Source: Reclinomonas americana ATCC 50394 (lineage: Eukaryota; Jakobida; Jakobea; Jakobida). From it: DNA of 38,258 nucleotides. Each line of letters begins with the position of its first letter. The stretch's first letter is position 1. A program made the position numbers and the translations under genes. Positions 11,584 through 23,178 of this stretch are shown here, piece by piece. Location: positions 44,490-82,747 of the forward strand of contig PS015269.1 in assembly GCA_048213135.1 (NCBI GenBank), given 5' to 3'. The notes below the pieces were generated by a model. That model did not search any database. It was not told the origin of the DNA and saw only the letters and a list, made by a program, of their open reading frames with translations.

Positions 11584-12734
11584 CAGAGCGAGAAAGTAAG
11601 CAGTGACAAAAGAGAGGGGAAGATGGCAGGAGGTACAAAAGCGACACACATGAGCGTGCGATATGACGCACCACGAGTGCAAAAAGCAGTGAAAGAGAGA
11701 AAGAGAGAGGGGGGGAACCAAAGCAGCGACAGCAAGGAGGAGGCAAAGGAAGGAGGAGAAGAACATGAGAGTGCGACACGAAGCAGCGAGAAGCAGTGTG
11801 AGAGAGAGAGAAAGAGAGAAGGGGAGAACCGAAGCAGCGAAAGCAAGGAAGAGAGCAAAGGAAGGAGGAGATGGATCGGAGAGTGCGATGTGAAACATCG
11901 CGAGCGAGAGAAAGAACGCCGCGGCAGTGTGGACGGAAGCGACAAACATGGTCGTGCGATGCGATGCAGCACGAATGCACGAAGCGGAGAGGGAAAGAAC
12001 GCCGAGCTCACGAGAAACGAGAGAAGATGCCAGAAGAGAAGGACAGGAGGGACATGAGGCTGCAGGGTGCAAGAAGCAGTGAGATAGAGAGATAGACAGA
12101 GAGACAGAGCGAGAAAGTAAGCAGTGACAAAAGAGAGGAAGGAGGAGACGAACATAAGAGTGCGATACGAGGCTGCAGGGTGCAAGAAGCAGTGAGATAG
12201 GCAGAGACAGAGACAGAGACAGAGACAGAGACAGAGACAGAGACAGAGACAGAGAGACATCCTCCTCCCTCATCCCCTTCCTTCCCCTCCTCTTGGCAAC
12301 TCAACGAGATCCGCGCTCATCATCGCCGCCGGCAACTCGCCCTCAATCAACCGCAGTGACGGAGGCACCGCGGCTCTTCCCACCAATCCAAACGACGCTC
12401 GACTCGCATCATCGCTCTCCTCCCACTCTCCACTCCCATCGATCCACACCCACCACGCATCGTCCACAATCGACACCAACGGACGTGCAGCGCGCGCTCG
12501 CTCTCCCGCGCTTTCATCGCCCAAGAGAAAGCTGCGTGTCGCGCGACGAACGTGCACGTAGTCGCGTGCGGGATTGGGCACGAATGCCACTGTGTCTTGC
12601 ACCGCATTCTCCTCTTCTTCGTGTTGCTCGATCGCGTGTTGCTCTCGTGCGTCTGTGTAGTTGTTGTGTAGCGGGTTCGGCACCACGATGGTGGTAAAGT
12701 CGGCGGAGGTGGGGGAGACTGAGCGAGCGCTCAT
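7791..12734 (-). CDS. Paralog C: polytopic membrane protein, one exon lost in gap
   Basis: Exons in transcript order: 12734-12306, 11266-11187, 11122-10802, [one short exon, presumably in gap 10768-10084], 9761-9670, 9603-9512, 9447-9320, 9257-9197, 8409-8322, 8260-8102, 8033-7791. The visible 1,693 nt close in frame if the missing exon has length 3n+2, as the 38-nt exon of paralog A does. The first exon (MSARSVSPTSADFTTIVVP, then NPARDYVHVRRATRSF and IEGELPAA) aligns with that of B. Shared motifs: ILWNENRAWAG, LPGQIYGILRSDLF, YMHVVIVSQYDRHWAP, PLPVIGILHYGLFALVFGQK, ISGQVWFGAR, QELHVG. About 9-10 hydrophobic segments; function unknown. Introns are long and filled with purine-rich (+ strand) simple sequence. 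Five of its donors are GTTGCG. Confidence 0.78.
8412..9060. repeat. Polypurine GGAGAA-rich intron of paralog C
   Basis: About 650 nt of nearly pure purine on + (gaggaggagaag units) lie inside the intron 8410-9196 of paralog C. The sense strand is polypyrimidine. No coding signal is seen. Confidence 0.85.
9896..9963. repeat. (CA)n microsatellite
   Basis: Two CA runs are interrupted by atatataaa, in the paralog C intron next to the gap. The Cys/Val-repeat frames read from the other strand are artefacts of this repeat. Confidence 0.9.
10084..10768. other. Assembly gap (N)
   Basis: This run of N interrupts paralog C between exons 11122-10802 and 9761-9670. By comparison with paralog A, one short exon of 3n+2 nt should lie in it. 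Confidence 0.99.
11300..12258. repeat. GA-rich intron of paralog C with near-repeat blocks and (GAGACA)n
   Basis: The first intron of C (11267-12305) carries repeated blocks sharing gcagtgagatagagaga and gtgcgatacgaggctgcaggg (for example 11510-11560, 12050-12090, 12160-12200). It ends in a (gagaca)n run at about 12200-12257. Open frames here are Ser/Leu-rich shadows. Confidence 0.75.
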
Positions 12735-13203
12735 GCAAAAATACACAACGCGGATGAAAAGTGTCCTGCACGTGGTTGTGTGCGGTGCTGTCGGTGCGGG
12801 AGGAGTGGAGTAGTAGTAAGTGAGGGGTTGCTTGCATGGGTTCGCGAAGAAAAGCGTTGGGGAGAGAGCAAAGGCGATGTTTACATTCTCGAAGTTCGAC
12901 GTCGAATCTTTGAATCCCTCGACTCGACAAGCAATGAGGCTCCTGGCTTGCGTGGTATACGTATGTGATTCAGGCAACCCTTGCGAAGTACGTATATAGA
13001 GATGAACATGAAGCCACATCGCAGTCTGATCGACGTCGATGTAATGATTCAACCACGCAAGCCGCTTCCCTTGCGAATTCGTGATGCACTCGCACTGGTG
13101 GACGACTGTCTGCATCTCACTGCGTGACTGCTGTCAGTGGCGAAGAGAAAGCAATCGCCGGAGAGAGTCCCGCTGTATGTCCGGATTGCAAACTTAATCT
13201 CAG
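12735..13203. promoter_or_regulatory. Divergent promoter region between paralog C and WD40 gene, with palindromes
   Basis: This 469-nt region separates two divergent starts. It holds two related 12-bp palindromes, TTCGACGTCGAA (12895-12906) and ATCGACGTCGAT (13029-13040). It also holds a 12-bp inverted repeat GGCTTGCGTGGT / ACCACGCAAGCC (12945-12956 and 13052-13063), a direct repeat CCCTTGCGAA exactly 90 bp apart (12978-12987, 13068-13077), and inverted TATACGTA/TACGTATA (12956-12963, 12989-12996). The clustering suggests transcription-factor sites shared by both genes. That is inference; the repeats themselves are seen directly. Confidence 0.5.
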
Positions 13204-14292
13204 ATGCATCTCCACGCCGAGTTGCGAGGCCACACTCACGAGGTGCGTTCACTCGCGGTGAGCAGCGACGGCACGCAATTGGTCTCGTGCGGCCTGGACA
13301 AGTCAGTGCGCGTGTGGTCGCTGCGTCGCCGAGAGCAAGTGTGCCTCATGCATCCGCCACACGCCGATCGTGTGTGGTGTGTGGCTCTCTCGCACACCGA
13401 CCCTCGTGCAGTTTCGTGCAGCGCCGATGGCACTGTGCGAGTGTGGTCACTCGATGGTGGTGGCGAGGAGGAGCGTCGGTTGGTGATCGGCGGTCGTCAA
13501 CACATGCGATCGGTGGCTGTCTCTGCCGACGGGCGGCATCTGGTCGGCGGCGGACAAGACGGCTCTGTGCGTGTGTGGTCTCTGATTACGGGTGAGCTGC
13601 TGTGGCAGCACACCAAGCACGCGCACTGGGTGCTCGCTGTGGCCATCAGCCCCGATGGACGGCGCATTGTGTCTGCCGGTTCCGACACGGCACTGCGCGT
13701 GTGGTGGCTGGAGAGTGGCGAGGAGGAGGTGGAGGGGCGACAGGTGAGAGGCCACTCGAACACGATTACGTCGGCGGTGTTTATGGCCAGCGGGGAGCAC
13801 GTGGTGACGAGCAGTATGGACTGGACGGTGCGCATGTGGGTGCTGGCGAGCGGCAAAGAGGTGCTGCGGCTGAGGGGTCACACGGCCGGTGTGCACGCGG
13901 TGCTGGTGTGCCCCGATGAGCGACACGCCGTGACGAGTGCGGGCGACCGGACGATGCGCATGTGGTCGCTGGAGAGCGGCGACGAGCTGCACCGATGGAA
14001 CTCGTTCGCGGGCGGCACTGTTCTGGCGCTGGCGGCGACGCCCGACGGTCGGCGTGTGGTGTCGGCCGGCGCCGATCGAGTCGTGCGCGTGTGGGACACG
14101 CCGTACGGGCTGGCGCGTGATGAGCTCGACTGCGCCGAGGATGCGTTGCTGGCGGTGCGAGAGGAGGAGCCGGAGGAAGAAGATGAAGGGATCGATCGGC
14201 GCTGTCTGGTGGAGATTGTGCTGCGGTGTTTTCTGGTAGAGGACGCACGTGTGGTGGTGCATCGAAATGTGGTGCGACCGCAGTTTGAGTGA
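13204..14292 (+). CDS. Intronless WD40-repeat protein, seven-bladed propeller
   Basis: Single open frame of 362 residues. Seven WD40 repeats run from about residue 4 to 304. Most end in VW or MW: SVRVWSL, TVRVWSL, SVRVWSL, ALRVWWL, TVRMWVL, TMRMWSL, VVRVWDT. Several have the GH dipeptide (LRGHTHEV, VRGHSNTI, LRGHTAGV) and SPDG/TPDG turns, so one closed beta-propeller is expected, a protein-interaction scaffold. The last 55 residues are an acidic linker (EEEPEEEDEG) and a short hydrophobic tail ending RPQFE. The ATG directly follows ctcag, so it could be preceded by an untranslated or short coding exon; I use this ATG because it opens the first blade. It is the only clearly intronless gene in the window. 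The specific function is unknown; WD40 proteins serve many complexes. Confidence 0.85.
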   Translation: MHLHAELRGHTHEVRSLAVSSDGTQLVSCGLDKSVRVWSLRRREQVCLMHPPHADRVWCVALSHTDPRAVSCSADGTVRVWSLDGGGEEERRLVIGGRQHMRSVAVSADGRHLVGGGQDGSVRVWSLITGELLWQHTKHAHWVLAVAISPDGRRIVSAGSDTALRVWWLESGEEEVEGRQVRGHSNTITSAVFMASGEHVVTSSMDWTVRMWVLASGKEVLRLRGHTAGVHAVLVCPDERHAVTSAGDRTMRMWSLESGDELHRWNSFAGGTVLALAATPDGRRVVSAGADRVVRVWDTPYGLARDELDCAEDALLAVREEEPEEEDEGIDRRCLVEIVLRCFLVEDARVVVHRNVVRPQFE

Positions 14293-14447
14293 GGGGAATG
14301 AAGAAGGAGAGGGAGGAGAGGAGGCAAGGAGGCAAGGAGGAAGGGAGAGGATGGTAAAGAAAAGATGCACATTTGAGTACTGTACATTTAAAAAGGAGAG
14401 AGAGCTCTGAGAGAGAAAAACACGCACGATCCTCTGCAACACACCGC

Positions 14448-15352
14448 TCAGTGAGACGAAGCCATGCAGGTTAAAGAGCACACAGAACAGGCCAACAGTT
14501 CCAAAAGAGATAAGCGCACACGCCACACTTGCAATCGCTGCGTGCACACAGTCCGTGAACAGGATGACAACGATGTGCACAACAGAACACGATCATTATC
14601 GTACCTGCCCATTCAAAAAGCCCACCAAAATCGCTGCACTGAAGTCCACAGTGGGCGAAGGTGACAACGATGCCCACACAGTTACGATCGCATGCACACC
14701 TGCTCCCAGTCGAATCGCTCGCACCTCAATCAAACTTCCCATCGTCGCCATCGGAGTCACTCAGTAAGAGGTTGAGCGCAATCACCAGTGTTCCACCCAC
14801 GAGCCAAATCGATGCCGACAACCTGCTCATAGTTCACATAAGAAGCAAGATACACAATGGAGAAGAAGAGCGATCGCACATTTGCACACTGCCCAACGCC
14901 AGTGTGACTCTGCGTGTGTGTGCGCACATTGTGTGAGAGAGTGTGTGTGAGAGAGGAGAAGAGCGATCGATGATGACTGACCGATCGAGCATTGATGCCG
15001 GGCCCATACTTACATCGACCGCAAAGTACACTGTGCAGGAGAGAGTGAGCGCACACTCTCACTCACTCACAGACAGAGAGAGGCACTCACCGAGAACTGT
15101 CAGAGAGTGAGAGAGAGAAGACAAAGGGAGTGAGTGAGTGAGTCGCGATTCGAAACTGACACAGGCACACACAGAGAAAGAGAGAGCGTCTTGCAATGCG
15201 TGAGGAGACGAGCGACTCACCGCCACCTGTGAGTGTGTGTCACACGCAGAAAGAGTGAGTGAGTGAGTAAGTGACACTGTGTGAGACTGAGAGAGAAATC
15301 GCTCACCAACGGCGAGCAGAAAGAGCCCAACGATGAACATTACTTTTGACAT
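14448..15352 (-). CDS. Small membrane protein with two 6-nt micro-exons
   Basis: Model exons: 15352-15307, 15226-15221 (6 nt), 15096-15091 (6 nt), 15030-15014, 14888-14786, 14699-14605, 14537-14448; 363 nt, 120 residues. The first four exons join in frame to MSKVMFIVGLFLLAV-GG-VLVYFAVD, one transmembrane helix or signal anchor. Each micro-exon is flanked by a clean cag acceptor and gtgagt donor. Further hydrophobic segments (SLFFSIVYLASYV, DFSAAILVGFLNG) follow. The 3' half is less sure: the last exon read one frame over gives a better helix (SVACALISFGTVGLFCVLF), and an alternative frame at 14840-14740 is also hydrophobic. It is probably a three- or four-span membrane protein of unknown family. 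Its start lies 178 nt downstream of the EF-hand gene stop, on the same strand. Confidence 0.45.
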
Positions 15353-15529
15353 GGTTAGCTGCGATGCTCTGTGTCTCTCACGCACTCCACACACACTCGA
15401 CTGTGACAATGACAATGACATGAATATCGAGGACAAGTCCGAAGTTCATTCATAGCGTGAAGTTATAAGTGGGGAGGGGAAAAGGATGCGTAGGCATTGC
15501 GTGTGTAACGTGTGTGCGTTTGTAGGTGA

Positions 15530-16983
<1,454 letters not shown>

Positions 16984-17657
16984 CTGTGAAAGGAGAGGCG
17001 GATAAGAAAAGGGGGAGAAGATGAAGACGGGTCAACAGGAAGAGAGGGGAAATGAGAAACAGAAAGAGGACGGCGAGTATAAACACGCAAAACAGAAGAG
17101 CGGGAGAGGGAGGGAGGGAAGGATAAATAGAAAAGGAGAACCAGAGGAGTAAAGTGAGAGAGAGACAGAGACAGGGAGGACAGGATGTAAGAAAAACTAG
17201 AGACGACAGAAGCAACAAGTGGAGAAAAGGAGAGCATCTGAAATGTGGATTGCAAGCGAGCGAAGAGGGAGGGAGCAAGAGAAAAGTTGAGGAAGCGAGA
17301 ATACTGCAGTAACAGCATGACCCTCCCGTCCATGCACGGAGCACTCCACTCTGTCTCAATAGCTGCCCCTATTTTCGCTTCCTCCTTCTGCAATTCTTGT
17401 CTCTCATTTCTCAATCTGTCTCTCTCTCTCTCTCTTTCTCTCTGTGCGTGCTCGTACGAGAGTGTGCATACCCTCTTCTGCCTCCACCCTTCGTTCATCA
17501 CCCGCTGTCTCGCTCCCTCTTCCCCTGCTCCCTTTTCCTCTGCTCCGTTTTCCTCTGCTCCCTCTTCCTCTGCTCCGTTTTCGTCTCATCTCTCTCTCCC
17601 CCTCTGCTCCCTCTTCCTTCCACAACTTCCTTCCTCCCTTTCCCTCTCTCCCTCCCC

Positions 17658-17738
17658 NNNNNNNNNNNNNNNNNNNNNNNNNNNNNNNNNNNNNNNNNNN
17701 NNNNNNNNNNNNNNNNNNNNNNNNNNNNNNNNNNNNNN
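17658..17738. other. Assembly gap (N)
   Basis: Short run of N within CT-rich sequence upstream of the PH-domain gene. Confidence 0.99.
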
Positions 17739-17759
17739 CTCTCTCTCTCTGTTGTTCTC

Positions 17760-17838
<79 letters not shown>

Positions 17839-17872
17839 TCTCTCTCTCTCTCTCTCTGTCTGTCTGTTTGTC
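17739..17872. repeat. (CT)n microsatellite
   Basis: Long CT repeat next to the gap, grading into CTGT repeats. It precedes the acceptor of the first visible PH-gene exon. Confidence 0.95.
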
Positions 17873-17992
17873 TGTCTATCTGCCTCTCCCTGTTATTGTT
17901 ACCCATACTCCTTTGTACTCTTCTCATTCTCCTGCTGTAGCTTGATCCCTGCCTACCTTCTTCTCCTAACCCCTTCCCTCCCCACCTCGCAG

Positions 17993-20440
17993 CCCCGCCT
18001 ACCGCTTCGTCAAACACGACGCCGAGAAAGGCACCATTCGCTGGGGCCCACGACCCACCCGCCTCACCTCGTTCCTCCCGCTCAGCGAAGTGCGTTACGT
18101 GGTGTACGGCAGTTTCTCGCAAGCTTTCAAGCGCAACATTATGATGCTGGATCGTTGCGCTTTTCGCCCACCGCGTTATTTAAGTGACACCTTGCCTGCT
18201 GACTCCGCTCACACAGCGTCGTCACGGTACTGCTGCTTTTCGCTAATCTGCGACGCGCGCACGGTGGACTTCGTCGCCGACACGAACGAGATTGCCGAGA
18301 CGTGGTACCTGGCACTGCAGTCGCTCGTGGGCGCGCGCATGTTGGAGGAGGGTCGGCGGTTGCTCACGCGCGGTCAGATGATTGTCAAGCGCATGGTGCA
18401 CTCGCTGACGCTGGACGATCCGTGCCGACGCACGTTCTCGCAGTTGGTCATGGATGCGGTGCGAAGGGTGAGTGCTCTGAANNNNNNNNNNNNNNNNNNN
18501 NNNNNNNNNNNNNNNNNNNNNNNNNNNNNNNNNNNNNNNNNNNNNNNNNNNNNNNNNNNNNNNNNNNNNNNNNNNNNNNNNNNNNNNNNNNNNNNNNNNN
18601 NNNNNNNNNNNNNNNNNNNNNNNNNNNNNNNNNNNNNNNNNNNNNNNNNNNNNNNNNNNNNNNNNNNNNNNNNNNNNNNNNNNNNNNNNNNNNNNNNNNN
18701 NNNNNNNNNNNNNNNNNNNNNNNNNNNNNNNNNNNNNNNNNNNNNNNNNNNNNNNNNNNNNNNNNNNNNNNNNNNNNNNNNNNNNNNNNNNNNNNNNNNN
18801 NNNNNNNNNNNNNNNNNNNNNNNNNNNNNNNNNNNNNNNNNNNNNNNNNNNNNNNNNNNNNNNNNNNNNNNNNNNNNNNNNNNNNNNNNNNNNNNNNNNN
18901 NNNNNNNNNNNNNNNNNNNNNNNNNNNNNNNNNNNNNNNNNNNNNNNNNNNNNNNNNNNNNNNNNNNNNNNNNNNNNNNNNNNNNNNNNNNNNNNNNNNN
19001 NNNNNNNNNNNNNNNNNNNNNNNNNNNNNNNNNNNNNNNNNNNNNNNNNNNNNNNNNNNNNNNNNNNNNNNNNNNNNNNNNNNNNNNNNNNNNNNNNNNN
19101 NNNNNNNNNNNNNNNNNNNNNNNNNNNNNNNNNNNNNNNNNNNNNNNNNNNNNNNNNNNNNNNNNNNNNNNNNNNNNNNNNNNNNNNNNNNNNNNNNNNN
19201 NNNNNNNNNNNNNNNNNNNNNNNNNNNNNNNNNNNNNNNNNNNNNNNNNNNNNNNNNNNNNNNNNACCCCCAGCAACAGCGCCATCACTCCCTCCTACTC
19301 CATGTATGTCACGGCGCCGGCCTCGCTCCCCTCGCTCGGCTCACCGGCGGCGTCGCTCGGCGCCCGTGTGGTCACCCACGCCGAAATCAGTGCCATCGGC
19401 CTGACCACCACCACGTCGCGGTTGGTCGACAGCAGCGGTCGCCCCTCCGGCATGTCGGCCTCGGCGCCGACGTCGCCCGTCGGAGGCGATGCCGGTGGGG
19501 CCTCTGGTTCTGCTGCTGCCGCTGGCGCCGGCGCCAACGAGTTGCGCGGCTGGATGCAGAAGCGATGCGGCATGCTGAACTCGTGGAAGCGGCGGTACTA
19601 TGTGCTGCGCGGCGCCACCATTGTGCAATTCCACTCGCCGGCCGAGTTGGAGCGGAAAGTCGAGCCCGGTTTGGTCATTCGTTGCGTGTGTTTTTGTGAA
19701 GCGATTTCTGGGCGGTGGGAGAGAAACAATCGAGTTGACATGAGTGCTGCAGCTGTCGGCCCCGCTGTCCTCGTTCGTCGGTCGCGTCCAGGTGAGGGTG
19801 ACAGTGAGAGTAATTCGCATTGATTCATTCTGTGCGAGAGGGAGTGAGCGAGAGTGAGATAATTGCCTGTTTGCTGTTCTCTCTCTCCCCCTCTCGCTCT
19901 CCCTGCCCTCTTCTCTCACTCCCGCATCCCCAGACGAGGTCAACAAACAGCCGGTCATTGTCATCGAATCCTCGAACCGCGTCTTCTATCTGCACCCGAT
20001 GGGTGGCGACAAGGAGGCTGAGACGCAACGATGGCTCCAGGCTGTGCATGATTTGCACAAGGTGTGCAGCATGCCGTGTTGGACGCTTCAGCATTCGCTA
20101 CTCACTGCCCTGTGGCAATCTTCGCAGTCTTCGTTCCACAATCAGGTCGAGGATGTGCTGAGCACGCGCATGGGTCGCCGTATGTCGCTCTCTGATCTCC
20201 CGCACTCGTACTCGGCACCCATGTTCCTCGAGTCCGGGCAAGTGGACACTGAATTCGCACAAATGCATCGCGCGGCGCACGAAGTTCCCCGTTGTGCTGT
20301 TGACGAGCCATACGCGCCGGCGAGCTCATTCAAGCATGTCTCTGTCCACAGGTTAGACTCGAGGTGCTGTCGGAGAGGCGGCTGCAGTTTATCGCCAACG
20401 GCTCGTTGCTGCTGAAATTCCCGTATCACAAGCGAGCGCG
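17993..20440 (+). CDS. Tandem PH-domain protein, partial at both ends and interrupted by a gap
   Basis: Exons: 17993-18153, 18217-18467, [gap 18482-19265], about 19266-19680, 19753-19791, 19934-20061, 20146-20283, 20352-20440. The first block encodes the back of a PH domain: GTIRWGPRP, FSLICDARTVDF, then the C-terminal helix NEIAETWYLALQSL. After the gap comes a Ser/Pro/Ala/Gly-rich linker and a second PH domain starting LRGWMQKR, with WKRRYYVLRG and FYLHP, and ending TQRWLQAVHDL in the C-terminal helix with its conserved Trp. Further C-terminal sequence (RRLQFIANGSLLLKF) is unrecognised. PH domains bind phosphoinositides or proteins at membranes, so a membrane-linked adaptor is likely; no catalytic domain is visible. 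Two donors are GTTGCG (18154, 19681). The start exon is missing upstream, and the 3' end probably lies in gap 20508-20699. Confidence 0.7.
18482..19265. other. Assembly gap (N)
   Basis: This run of N separates the first PH domain from the linker and second PH domain of the PH gene. At least one splice junction lies within it. Confidence 0.99.
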
Positions 20441-20507
20441 GTGAGTGCCAGAGCAGGAGACTGAGAGATGGAGAAAAGGAGACTGAGAGGAGGAGTGTCT
20501 GTAGTGA

Positions 20508-20699
20508 NNNNNNNNNNNNNNNNNNNNNNNNNNNNNNNNNNNNNNNNNNNNNNNNNNNNNNNNNNNNNNNNNNNNNNNNNNNNNNNNNNNNNNNNNNNNN
20601 NNNNNNNNNNNNNNNNNNNNNNNNNNNNNNNNNNNNNNNNNNNNNNNNNNNNNNNNNNNNNNNNNNNNNNNNNNNNNNNNNNNNNNNNNNNNNNNNNNN
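20508..20699. other. Assembly gap (N)
   Basis: This run of N covers the place where the plus-strand PH gene and the minus-strand repeat gene converge. The 3' ends of both are hidden here. Confidence 0.99.
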
Positions 20700-23132
20700 G
20701 GAGTCGCTGCCGGGCGAGCCCACGAGCGGAGCCGGTGGTGCGGAGGAGGAGCCGGCGACGTCGCGGAGGGCGGAGGGGGTGAGGCGGGCTGTGAGATGCG
20801 AGGTGGAAGGTGAGGCCAGGGGGGAGAGCGATAGAAAAGAGGGGGAGGGGGACAGAACATGCAGCGGGGGCGACGGCAGATTGCGCGTGTGTGACGGCAG
20901 ACTCCACGGAGGCAGCTGCGGGTCTCCGAGTGAGCGATAGTGAAGAGTCGGGTGAAGACAGGCTGCGAAGACAAACCAGAAGATGCCGAGTCCACGTGCG
21001 CCAATGCGGACGCTTGTGCACGGGAAGCAGCAGATTCCGCAGAGGCAGCTGCAAAACACAAAGCAATGAGCGACAGCTTGACAAGAACTGAGTAGGATAG
21101 CGAAACACACCAGCCGACTCCACATGGGATGCTGGAGCGACAACAGCAGGAGCATGAGAGGCCACAGATTCCACAGAGGCAGCTGCACACAAAACAGTAA
21201 GTGAGAGAAGGGCACCAGCTGAGAAGGACCGCGTGACACACTTACCAGCGGGAGCGACCGTCGACTCAACATGCGCCACAGCAGCAACATGTGCGTCGGA
21301 GGCCACAGAGTCCACAGAGGCAGCTGCACAAATTAGGCAGTCAGGAGCAGGAGGAGCTATAATCCACCGAGGGAGAGACACACCAGCAGGCGCCACATAT
21401 GCCACAGCGGAAGCATGTGCGTGGGAGGCCACAGAGTCCACAGAGGCAGCTGCACACACACAAGGCGATGAGGGCAAGCACAGTTTGACTTGCACAGAGT
21501 CAAGCATGACACACCAGCCGAGTCGACATGTGCCACAGCAGGAACGGCAGCGGCGTGTGCGTGTGAGGCCGCAGTTTCCACAGAGGCAGCTGCACACAAA
21601 GCAATGAGAAGCAAGCGCAGCGTGCGCAGAGTCATGGCACAAACCAGCAGGCGCGACGGCGGAGTCGACATGCGCCAATGCGGAAGCTTGTGCGTGGGAA
21701 GCTGCAGATTCCACAGAGGCAGCTGCACGCCACGTCGCGAATGAGAACAGGACACAGCTTGACTTGCACAGAGTCATGGCACAAACCCGCATGTGCCACA
21801 GCAGCAACGTGTGCGTGGGAGGCCACAGAGTCCGCAGAAGCAGCTGCACACAATAGGCAGTTAGGAGCAGGAGGAGCCACAGTCCACTGAGAGCAAGAGA
21901 CACACCAGCAGGTGCGACCGCAGACTCCACATGCGCCACCGCAGCAACATGTGCGTGGGAGGCCACAGAGTCCACAGAGGCAGCTGCACATATTAGGCAG
22001 TCAGGAGCAGGAGGAGCTATAATCCACCAAGGGAGAGACACACCAGCAGGCGCCACATGTGCCACAGCGGAAGCATGTGCGTGGGAGGCCACAGAGTCCA
22101 CAGAGGCAGCTGCACATATTAGGCGGTCAGGAGCAGGATGAGCTATAGTCCACCGAGGGAGAGACACACCAGCAGGCGCCACATGTGCCACAGCGGAAGC
22201 ATGTGCGTGGGAGGCCACTGAGTCCACAGAGGCAGCTGCAAACAACAGGCAATGAGAGCAGGGCACAAGTTGAGAAGGAATGTGTGACACACACACCAGC
22301 AGGCGCGACTGCCGAGTCGACATGCGCCACGGCAGCAACATGTGCGTGGGAGGCCACAGAGTCTACAGAGGCAGCTGCACACACAAGGCAATGAGAGCAG
22401 GGCACCAGTTGAGAAGGAATGTGTGACACACTCACCAGCAGGCGCGACCGCCGACTCCACATGTGCCACGGCAGCAACATGTGCGTGGGAGGCCACAGAT
22501 TCCACAGAGGCAGCTGCACACAATAGGCAGTCAGGAGCAGGAGGAGCCACAGTCCACTGAGAGCAAGAGACACACCAGCAGGTGCGACCGCAGACTCCAC
22601 ATGCGCCACCGCGGAAGCGTGTGCGTGGGAGGCCACAGAGTCCACAGAGGCAGCTGCACACACACAAGGCAATGAGAGACAAGCAGAGCACGACTTGCAC
22701 AGAGTCAAGCATGACACACCAGCAGGCGCGACTGCCGAGTCGACATGCGCCACTGAGCATGCAAAGGCAGAGAGAGAAGATAACAAATTTGAGACTTCAT
22801 CAGTGTGCAACAGAAAAGCGCTCTTTTTTCCACGCGGACGCTCACCTGCTGCTTCTGCAACAGAGGAAGGCGCATGTGTGACTGCATATTGCAGTGAGTG
22901 AGACACAGAGAGAGAGAGAGAGAGAGAGTAAGAGAGAGTAAACTGCAGTGCTGATTTATCACTGCTCACCAGCGATGCTCTCCACAGATGCGTTGACTTG
23001 TGCGACTGTGTGTGTGAGAGAGAGAGAAAGTGAGTGTGTGTGAGAGAGAGAATAGAAAGAGAAGAGAGTGCACCTGCGGAATGCATTTGCCCGTCGACTG
23101 TGACACACAATAAGAATGAGTAACACACACAT

Positions 23133-23178
<46 letters not shown>

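Larger units (their letters stand above)
16984..17992. other. Divergent region between EF-hand and PH-domain genes, no resolved exon
   Basis: About 1 kb, GA-rich on + to 17300 and CT-rich from 17380. It must hold the 5' exons and promoters of the minus-strand EF-hand gene and the plus-strand PH gene, but no exon is convincing. It includes the gap 17658-17738 and a CT microsatellite. Confidence 0.5.

Noticed and set aside
13447-14580. Minus-strand ORF of 377 codons
   Set aside because: Most of it is the antisense of the WD40 gene; only its first part (14537-14448) may belong to the micro-exon membrane gene.
18154-18216. Unspliced reading through the first PH domain
   Set aside because: The 63-nt segment is open, but it starts GTTGCG, has a ctgac branch-like site and ends ctcacacag; removing it keeps phase and shortens an unusual loop.
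20859-22760. Plus-strand reading of the exon array (..STCATAATCAWEATESTEAAA..), or a CRISPR-like repeat-spacer array
   Set aside because: The plus strand has no gt donors at the unit ends, whereas the minus strand has matching cag acceptors and gt donors at every unit. The spacers are conserved introns, not unique spacers, and the genome is eukaryotic.
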